A DNA stretch of 51,237 nt, taken from assembly GCF_001039355.2 (NCBI RefSeq), contig NW_019775336.1, positions 355,048 to 406,284 of the forward strand, read 5' to 3'. Shown piece after piece: positions 1-32,700 of this stretch. The notes below the pieces were generated by a model that saw only the letters and a list, made by a program, of their open reading frames with translations, was not told the origin of the DNA and did not search any database. Position numbers and translations under genes: made by a program. The DNA comes from Lingula anatina (lineage: Eukaryota > Brachiopoda > Lingulata > Lingulida > Lingulidae). Within the stretch, counting starts at the first letter, position 1. The number at the start of each line of letters is the position of its first letter.

Positions 1-126
1 AAAAGAGTTGAACAGAGTTGTTTAACTTAACAAGTTTCATGCAAGTTACATTCGTTCATGAAGATATGCTGATTATTTCACAGTACTGTAAATGGTATTC
101 ATAATAATTAATTTTTTTTCTTAAAG

Positions 127-21969
<21,843 letters not shown>

Positions 21970-22640
21970 AAGGAATCCCAAAAGGTGACATTAGAATCAT
22001 CAAGGTGAAAGAAGAATTCCCAACTTGAAGGAAAGATATTTTGTAATCGTTCTTTGTTTGAATGGACTACAAGTAATTAATTGAGGAATTTTTTCTGTAA
22101 ATTGGAAGTCACTACTTCATAATCTTCTTATTGATATTTTCTTTTTATACTCATTACAAATTGATTTGTGTATCACTCTTTGTAAAAGAAAAACCTGGTT
22201 AATGACAAAAGCAAATCCATTGAAAATCATAATATTTATTTGTTTTTTATGAGAGATGTTCAGTAGAAAGTCATTCATATGACATTGTCCTTAGTTATAA
22301 AAAAAACTTTCACAAAAGACAGTTTTATGATTCTTCATGTGATGGTTCCTGTAACTGTAAGTTAAAATGTGATGGGTCTAAATAGACATATCACCAATTA
22401 CTGTAAGAATTTGTAGAATTAAAATGATGCCAAGAAAAAACTCAACAGTTGTCCTTTATTTAAAAAAATTTTTTTTTCCTTCATGTTTTACTATAATGTT
22501 ATTTCATTATCATAATAATGGGAGTAGCTATCTAAAACCTACAATTTAACTGTTAAATTGTTTTTAGGGAGTGTTGATGTAATATTTGCTCTGAAAATTG
22601 TGTAGTCATTACAATAAAACCTATTTGTAAAAATAGGCCC
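21970..22640 (+). other. Likely CCDC93 3' UTR
   Basis: AT-rich sequence after the stop, with an AATAAA at 22613-22618 as the best 3'-end signal. The opposite-strand SLC23 transcript probably ends nearby and may overlap. Confidence 0.5.
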
Positions 22641-23254
22641 CAGAAAACAGTAATTACATTAAAAAATTTACAGAAAAATGGGGCCGACAAAGCAGTCATA
22701 ACAATAAAAATTGTCCAGTAAATTGTAAAAATCTATAAAACATTGTGAAAATAATACTATTTTATGCTATGACAATATATCTATTGCTCTTTTGATATGG
22801 ATAAAGCACCCCTAGTGTTTAAAATTATTTTGTATTTAAATGAAGACAAGGCTTAAAGGCTGTCAAACAATAAGTAATTATTCACTGACTTCTTCATAAT
22901 TCTTAAAATCAATACTTTTGGTCCATTTAAATGTGGTATTAGGTTTACTTACATTAATTTGCAAACATTATCACAATATACCCATAGCTAACTATTGCTG
23001 TAAAACACTTCTCATGTTAAGTTTACTTTCTATTAAAAAGGCAGGACTAGTTTTGGATACAAGCAATAAGTAACTGTTCAATACTACTTCATATTTTTCC
23101 TGAGAAAAGGATTTGTGCAAGTTTTACACAATAATATTGATCAATATAAATGTGAAAGTAAATATGCTGCTTTTATAAAACTCGCTTTTCAGTACTTTTA
23201 CAAAGAGAATACTTTATATACATGGGCATCCATATGAACGACAGAAATTGGAAT

Positions 23255-23568
23255 TTAAATTTTAGTGTTATAAAAACCATTATTTGTCACAGCCTGATCT
23301 CCAGAAGAGGTTACCATGACCATGTCATCAGCACGGTTACCATCATCACCGTGGCAACATGTACAAGCTTTGGGGCAGCACTTACATGACCAACTTTTGT
23401 TGGAAAATGTCGGACAAAATGGAACATATTTCAGGCAGCTGGTTTTGCCAATGGCAGACATTCCAAAAGGCAGATCATAACACTCCAGTCCCGTGGTAAC
23501 TTGTGCATCTGATGTATCGCCGTGTACCTGTTTCCGCCATTGTAAAATGCCACGCTCTTTGTCAGTAC
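23255..23568 (-). CDS. SLC23 terminal coding exon
   Basis: The acceptor (reverse) is TCTTTCAG. It reads [15 protein letters not shown], then [20 protein letters not shown], the SLC23 cytoplasmic tail. A cluster of six Cys in eleven residues (about 23354-23386) and a C-terminal TKI follow. TAA ends the frame at 23255. Confidence 0.93.
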
Positions 23569-25711
23569 CTGAAAGAGAGAATGTTCTTTACCCTTTGCTT
23601 TCTACTTGTTTCCTCTGCCCGTGCAGAAGTGTAATATGTTTTCATTAGCATCTGTTTGTATTGAGAGGATTTCCTACAGTTCTTCACATACGGCGCATTC
23701 AGATTCACAAATTGTACTTGATGGGTTAGTCCAACTCTGCAGGGGATTCTTACTAAAGTGGAATCAGATCAATCAGCACACAATAGTTAATTACCCCCTA
23801 GCTGTCAAGGAACAAAGCATTGAACAGGTCCCACTCGTATTCACTCACTGAAGCAAATTGGCTGGCTCAAACAGTGCTTGCCAAATGCAACAATATGCCA
23901 TAGGTTAAAAGTTACTCTGTATCTGATACATGTACATAAATTGTGATTCAAGATTCAAGAAATTTTATTAAAGTTTCAGCATACATAATAAGAACAGAAA
24001 ACCACAAGAGACTGGTTATTGCTAATAATAAAAGTACAAAGTCTGAGAAGAAATCAATAAGATTATATGTAGATGAATGTCAGGTGAACAAAATTTGTGT
24101 TACGCTAAAATTTTTTTACATTTTATTTGTGAAATCGAGGAGCTCACCAGGAATTGTGTTATCCAGAACAAAGCCAACAGCACCACCTACAAACATGCTG
24201 GTGCTGAAGAGGACTGTGAGGATCTGGTCCATGGTTTCACTACCTGTAAAATAAAATAAAATGAATCATCTTTACTTTAAGATGTAGACTAAATTGGTTC
24301 AAAATGGAACCGTGTTGAAACAATTTGCACTGTTGAAACAGACTTCCTGTGAGGTTGGATTTGATAATACTAACAGCTTTTAAATGCTATAACTAATTCT
24401 GCTGGAACTGGTTTCACAAAGTTAAAAAAAATCTTCTGTCCAGAAATTAAAAAGTTTTAAAAATGGCTTACTATAACCTCAGTTCAAGAAAAAAAAACCC
24501 TATTATGGTACTTCACTACAATGAAGTAGGTATTGGTCTGTAACATCAGTATTACATTTAAATTGAGGTGTGTTACTACAACTGATTAATGTTTGGTTAA
24601 ATTAAGTTGAAAAGGCTGTACCTGTCTGAATAGCATTTGGATTGGCTGTCAGCCACTGAGGCAAAGACAACCCAAAGAAAAAAGAGAACCCTAATATGAA
24701 GAGATTTCTTGGAGAATTCAGGTCAACAAATTGTAAGTTGGAAATCCCTACAGCTGTAATGATTCCTGTAATGGAGACAATTAATAATAAATGGAAAATC
24801 TGAAAAAAAAATATGTTAACAAACGTAAGCTTGTGCTGCCTCATAGACATTTTTTTCAAAAATATTTTATCAAAGTCAAGGTATGGAATTAAGTTTTAAT
24901 TAGAAGAAACATGTTTAGAAGAAACATGTATACTTAAGATAACAAACATCAACAATGTCAGACTAAAGAAAATTTGGTATCTTTCCAAATACAAAACTAT
25001 CTTACTTGCAAAACCTTAACAAATTGAGACAAAAAAAAAAAAAAAAAACACAGCGGTCCACATAAGTTACAAACAGATTTGCAAACTTTTATTATTTCTT
25101 ATTAGTAATATGATTGAATATGACATCATTTTAGCATTTATTGTAGGGCCCACAAGGATTTATCCATAGAATTCATACACTGTAGAAGAAACTATTATCA
25201 TAAAAACAGCAATTTTTATTATTATTATTATGATTATTATTATTATTATATTTTTATCAAGTCACACCTAAACTTACCAAACATAACCATGAAGACGCCA
25301 CCGACCACTGGGTCAGGAATGGTAACAAACAGGGCACCAAACTTCCCAAGCACCCCAAGAAGCAGCATAAAGATGGCGCCAAACTGAATGACACGCCTGC
25401 TGCCAACCTGAAAGTGAAAATACGTATGGTAAGAGAGCTGTTCAGGAACATCAACGTTTTAAGCATTGCTGCAATGCTAATTAACTTGATGTTCTTAAAA
25501 CAGTATATTTATTTTGTTAATTGAGTCTTTTAGATGAGATGCCTGCTTAGAAATTGAACAGATAGAGATAATAATTTTGTATCATAATTTTTCTGTTTTG
25601 CTCAACAACAGACAATTTAATTCATTAGCATGTAAGTGAGATCTAACTTCAGGCAAAAATTCTGAATTTCTATCCCAGCATGCAATTTTTCTGTTATTGC
25701 ATATTTTAAAC

Positions 25712-25762
<51 letters not shown>

Positions 25763-27013
25763 CAGTATTTCAAGAAGTTTTTCACTTAAGCATACTTTGT
25801 AGTTTCTATCTAAAACCTTTTAATTCACATCTATTAGATTCTACCAGTAACCCATTGCTTTGGAAGTGTTAAAAATTTTTTTAGCAACATCTGTGGGTAA
25901 TTGCAGGCCCGTAGCCAGCAATTTCAGAGGGGGGGGTTCGTTTTCTGAAAAAGTGGACCTTTTACCATAAAATCCTCATGTACATAGATCAAATTTTACC
26001 CAGAGTGGACCTTTTCCCAGCAAAAAGGGTGGTTCTTTCGAACCCCCCGAACCTCCCCTGGCTACGGGCCTGAATTGCCATATTTTCCCCGCATATGGCA
26101 CTTACTTTAGTGATTCCAATGGCACCAATGTTTTCACTGTAAGATGTCGTCCCATTCCCTGTTCCCCATATCCCAGCTATAATACACCCCAAACCTTCCA
26201 CTCCAATACCTACAATAGGGAAATGAGTGGAAATAACACAATAATCCTTGACAGTAAACATTATGTTTTTTTATGGAGATAAGTGAATCATTGTATAAAA
26301 ATTCTTGATGTTAAAACATTATCTGTTGTACATTGATAGTGTATGCTACGTGTATACTTTTTTACAAGTTCTATAAGATGATAATAAGTTTATGTAGTGC
26401 CAAACTCTGTTAATTGCGTATAAAGGGGGGGGGGGGACACCCAAGTTCTTTAATCATCCTGCTAGCATGATAATTCTCTTCAGAACACAGCCTAAGATAT
26501 CAATGACCAGCTGTACACTTACCTCTGTTTATTGCGTGAACAGGTGGAGGCGGGGCTCCAGACAGTCTGGCACAGGCGTAATAGTCGCCCACTGACTCCA
26601 CCATGGAGGCCAACACGCCCGCCAACATCCCAAATACAGCGCTGACACTCACTGTGGGGAGGCCCCACTGTCCTAGAAATTAAACAAACATATGATCCAC
26701 TGTGTCACCTTGAACTTGAACTTGACCTTGAACTTGACCTTGACCTTGAACTTGACCTTGAACTTGGGGGCCAAAGTAGTATACCGTAACCATATTGCAC
26801 TAGTGGCCAGGTCCCTTTATGAGATATATACTACAGGCCTTGCGACTAGAGGACCCCTTTAAAACAAACTAATTAAAGAACATTTCACTTAGAGGCTCCT
26901 ATGTAACATATGCTACAGGCTTAGCTTACACTGGAGATGACCTTGATAATAATATATAATAATTATAATCAAATATGTAACAATGATATGGGGCTGGCAA
27001 AAGAGGACCCTCC

Positions 27014-27061
<48 letters not shown>

Positions 27062-27499
27062 CCTTTATGATAACATTATCATATATGCTATATTCTTGAT
27101 ACTATACAGGATTTGTGAGGGGGGGGATGCTTTATAAGATCTTCTCCAATAGATCTATGTCCATCATAATCTGTGCACATTTAAATACCCTACAATACAT
27201 ATGCTAGATGTTCATCTATAGGTTCCTTAATGAACCTGAGCCCCTTGTTTGGCCAATGGTATTACCTGGATAGGGGAACCTAAACCAAGGAGCATCTGTC
27301 AAAACTGATCCTCTGGAGTCTGTCCTGGCACCAAAACCCCAGCTGTCTTTGTCTTCAGGAAACCAGCCTGTAACATCACTGGTGAAGGTGATAATAGCAC
27401 AGATGCCCCACACTATCACAATGGACAAAATCACCTAAAAGTATAGGAAAAAGTGGGGCTGAAAAATCTTGGAACAAATTTTCAGTCCTTTTTTTTTTC

Positions 27500-27530
<31 letters not shown>

Positions 27531-29689
27531 CATTTTGTACTTTATAGACCTGTGGTTGTCTTTTGGCCCATTAAGTGTGCATAAATAGGTATGTATGTAA
27601 GTTTTTTTGCATGCATCTGTGCACAAGTCTTTGCCACATTATGCATGCATGGTACTTGCATATTTGTTCATGCGCATGTGTGCAATTGTACACACATGTA
27701 CACAGTCATGGTCAAAGAGAGCCGTATATTACATTTTATCTTGAATTCATTTGTTTATAATACTTGATGCCTGTCACTTACAGGGAAAAGGGTAAAGATA
27801 GGATAGCCGACTCTATGGCAGCCATCTTTCTTGGAATATCCACAGCAAGGTATCTTTATCCTACGCATGTACTGTGAGAAGACTGCAATGAGGATTATGG
27901 TTCTGAAAAATATTGATAGGTGTCACTGTGGGCTTTCTGGATGTGACTCATATTCAGCAATACCAATCAGGGCTCCACATGACAGCTAGTCTGGGCTCCA
28001 CATGACAGTTATAATGTAAATTCCTTTTATGAGGGTCATATCTCTTTTTAAAGAGATTCAAATATCAATTCCCTGCATGCAAACAGTAATAATGTGGAAG
28101 ACGGCATGAATATATGTCTCTTTTAAAAAAAATTTTAAAAGAATATTCTTGATTAGAAAAAAAACTGTGCAATCTAAATGAGGAACACGTTCAATTTTTT
28201 TATTTGCTTTAAGAGAAAATTATTTGGTGATTATTGAATAAACTTTTATATATTCAAAGTAATGCAATAATAGGCATGCAAATATATTGTGAAAATGTTC
28301 AATTAAGTAACCTTAAGGGAAAATTTAAGTTACTGCAGTTATGTCTGTGGAGGACAGACAGTACAAAAATAATTTTTATATACTATTGGGAAGAATTCAG
28401 AAATATATACTCACAAAATGGCTATCCACCAGTGCGTAGAAGAAAAATCGGATGCAGGTTTAAACAGAGACAGTCCTACCAGGGCTATGGTGGGCGCAAT
28501 AGCCAATGGACCAATGAAACGCAAGAGAATCCCCATAACGCCACTGAAGCCAATGATGAGTTGGAATAAAGAGGCAACCATAATGGCACCCTGTATCTGC
28601 AAAATGAATATAAAAGTTTAAAGATATGAAATACCAAGAAAAAAAATAATGTGAGAATTATATGAGGGTTTAAAAAGGTCAACAAAAAACTCATTTCAAC
28701 CTGACATGACACCAGTGACAACTCAAAATCATTTCACATGAAGAAGACCTTTGGATAGGGTGAAAACATTGTGATCTTCATTATAATGTAAGATCCAGTA
28801 TTATAATTTTTTTTTTCATAATCTTGGGTGAATCAAAACTTTCACCATGATTATTATACAAGGTCTTTAACTGAGGTCTGGAAAAAAATGACTGCTTGCA
28901 TAGGCATGTGGAAAATAGAGGTTTTAACCTCTATTTTCCACATGCCTATGCATGCAGTCATAAATAGTTGATTGGCAAAAATACTCTCTGAGACTCAGTC
29001 AATGTGGAAGAACTGACTCCCTCTGTCTGAGATTGTGTGTGTGTGTGTGTGTGTCAGGCCCATAGCCAGAGGGGTTCGAGGAGTTTGAACAAGCCACCCT
29101 TTCTACTGTTAAAGAGGTCCCCTCTGGGTAAAATTTTATCTAGGTACATGAAGGTTTCATGGTTAAAGGTCCACTTGTCAGATATAAAATCCCCTCTTTA
29201 AATTGCTGGCTATGGGCCTGTGTGTGTAAATCATGGTCTTACCTCCCTTATTCTTGACTGCCAGACCTCTGTGTGTTCTGCTGACCCTACCACTATGTTT
29301 GGAATAGTTTGATTAAACTGGGTGTAGTTGGCCGCTTGAACTAAAATAAAATACATATTAATAAATTCATAACTTAAATATCTAGAGCTTATGCACTATA
29401 CATTTTAAATTAGCAGAGAAGTGGTCATTTTTTAAGTAAAAAATTAATATTTATTATTTTAGTTATTTGTAGCTCTTCTTTCATCTAAAAAGCTATGAAA
29501 CCATTATTTCAAGAATATGCAAACAGCATTTACTTTCAATTACTCAGTAAATCACTTTTCTTTGAGTTGCGTACTTTGTAAAGCTTGCTGAAATTAATTT
29601 AGCATTATATACATCAAAGTATTACTTTTTTGCATAATCAGAATTTTCTTTTAAAAAAACAGAGAAATGGTATGCTTATATGCACAGAA

Positions 29690-29756
<67 letters not shown>

Positions 29757-32700
29757 TTGCATGCATACATATACATAAATCATCCCCAAATGATGTACTC
29801 ATGCACAGCTCTGAACACATATACACATATGCATTTGCACACATTCATGCACCCTCACACACAGATACCTTGGGTAAGGATGGTAGGGCACTGCCAGCGA
29901 GGAAGGTTAAGGATGGCAAAGGTTGGAACCAAAAAGGAAAACGTTCCTCCTTGAACAATTGGGAGCCTGCAATTCATTCAAGAAAAAAATACAGTAATAT
30001 TCAGGAGTTCATTATAAGTTCTTGAAATTTCTAAAAACCTATTTATAAATAAAAAACAAATGATTAAATTGTATTCTAAATATTACAATTAAATGTTACT
30101 TATAAAGTTTTGTCTGAAAATGATTGTATCAAACAAAATTTGTATTTATGAATTAATAACTTTTAAAGTTTCTGTAAAAAAACAATGACAAAAATGTGTA
30201 AAATAATAAGATATAATACAACAAAATGTCACAAATTAAATATACAACAAAATATTTGCAGTGCCATCTGACTATTTATGAAATTAATAAAAAGTAATAA
30301 ATAAATTAATTGCTTATCATAATAACAAAATGTTTACCTGCAACCAAACAATGTCTGTAACAAAGTAGCCACTCCAGACACAAAGAAGATGGTCCCAATA
30401 AGTTGACTGGTAACTATCTTGTCCCCAGCCACACACAGTGCCGGTGACAGGATGAATGGAATGACCACTGTGGCTCCAAACATGGTCAAGTAATGCTGGA
30501 TATAATATAATATAATATAATATAATATAATATAATATAATATAATATAATATAATAATATAGATTATATAAAGTAAAGAGTGTAAAGTTCAAAACATTA
30601 ATAACACACTACTGCATAGTTAATAAGAACATTAATTAACTCTCTATATAGCAATAGTCAGAAGCTTCACTGGTCCAAAGATTCAGCAGTGAATTAATGC
30701 ATATAAATGAAGTGAAGTTAATAAGAGGCGTGCACAAATGAATTTTCAGACCAATGAACCTTCAGATTATTGAGACCCCCCCCCCCCCCTCCTTCAATAT
30801 TACTAACCTGTAGACCGAGAAAGATACACATGTACCATGGGGGCACATCTTCAATGCTATACTGCAGCCTGTCGTCATCTTTATCAGACCCATTTTCTGT
30901 TGATTCTGTTATTGTAACTTCACCAGAAGTGTGCTAAAATAAAGAAATAATTAAGTGTTAAATGTACTATGAATGAATTGGTAAAGTATTACTGAGTTGT
31001 ACCAGTAAAATGTTTCAATCAAGCACAAGGATATCATTCATAAAATTATCTTAGGTGCTGAAACAAGATCATGTGATATGATTGAAACAAACTGCCTATA
31101 CCAAGTAAATTTTGCAGCAAAAGATTAAATACTTTTCTCTGTCATATATATGTTGTATCATGCATAAGCAGTACTAGTGTTAGTGACTCAATTTATATTT
31201 GTCTAATGAGTAAAAAAAAAAAACATTCTATAATTTATAATTTCATGTCTGACATTTGACAAAGAGAGAGAGAGAGAGAGAGAGACTACACTGCTAGTAT
31301 TACAGACAGCCAGGGATAGATTTAATATGTAACCCCCCTCCCCAACATGATTTCATAGTCCTCTTTTGGGGACAGGGGATTGAATGCATTCTACTAGAAC
31401 AAAACATGAAAAAAAAAAAAAACAGATTTATCATTTTACCAAAAATAATCAAGGGCTTGTATATGATATTACTGTCAGGAAATGAATATTTGATTCGATC
31501 ATATTTCAATCAAAGCTTTAATAAAAAAAATACATTTTTAATCTAAACAAACAAACAGCTAGACCATGAGTTGTTCACACAACTGATACCTCCACACTGT
31601 TAAAATTTCATTCACACTTCATTACTGGCATAACAAAATTGCCAAGAAAATGGAGGATCCCCATCCATTTTGCTCTTCTTAAAGCATGGTGTCATTTTCC
31701 GGGAGTGAGAAGTGTTTTCTTGACATACAGTAAAGAACATCTCAGGTGGGTTAAAAACACCACGCATTGTATTTTCGTGAAAAACTCCCTTAATCCCTCC
31801 TCACATTTACAAAGGTGTGTCTCGGTGAGTATATAATGTAACAATTACAGGTTCATCTTATACACAGGTATTTATGTATTATCATCATCACCTTATTCTA
31901 GATCTTAAACATCCTTTAATTCTTTGTGGCAATTAAGTATATGTGGGTATACGAGGTTAAGTGACATTTTTACAACAACATGTTAAAGGGTCTCATTGGG
32001 TATTTTGGTTATCTGTGAAAGTCACTTTTTTATTTCCTGAGTCTGAGATGTGTGAAAGGTTTATTTTAGTCACCATGTTCCATGAAGCACCCACGGCTTT
32101 GTTCCTCATTCTTACACCCCATTTCCATAGATTTTTAGATCGATCTATCCCTGTGGGGAGTCTCACTAGATTACTGTCAGCTTGGTTGGCTTAAGCGTCT
32201 GTCCCGCCTACTAAAAGCTGTAAGGGGGTAATTAACTATGGTGCCCACTCGGCTGCATGACTGCAATTTAGCGTGAACCCCCAGGGAGTTAGGTCGATCT
32301 AAATCTTAATCTTTAGATCGATCTAAATCTCTGGGAAAGCACCCTTAGTGAAACAAAGTCATGATGCTCGGTGATTCGTGATTTTCAACTTGCCAGACTC
32401 AGACTTGCATCTTCTTTGAATTTGAAAGAGTTTTATTTACTGTGATTTGTGATTTGATTTGATTTTCCGAGAACTGTGATCACTACAACCCCCTCATATC
32501 CCCTCCAAAGGACCCTCATATTAGGATCCATCTAGTTTGTAATTAATATGCTACAGGGGCACTGCTTCACTCTTTTCTAATTCTCCACAAGTTACTGCTT
32601 TAAAGCTAATAATGTTGGTTGTCTCGCTAATTAAGGCACTGTTTGGATGACTCTCTTATGTAATAACCTGGCAACTGAGTAGTTTTTTATCGTTTATGAG

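Noticed and set aside
28234-28569. 111-residue plus-strand open frame
   Set aside because: Its second half is antisense to a secure SLC23 exon, and the first half is AT-rich intron.
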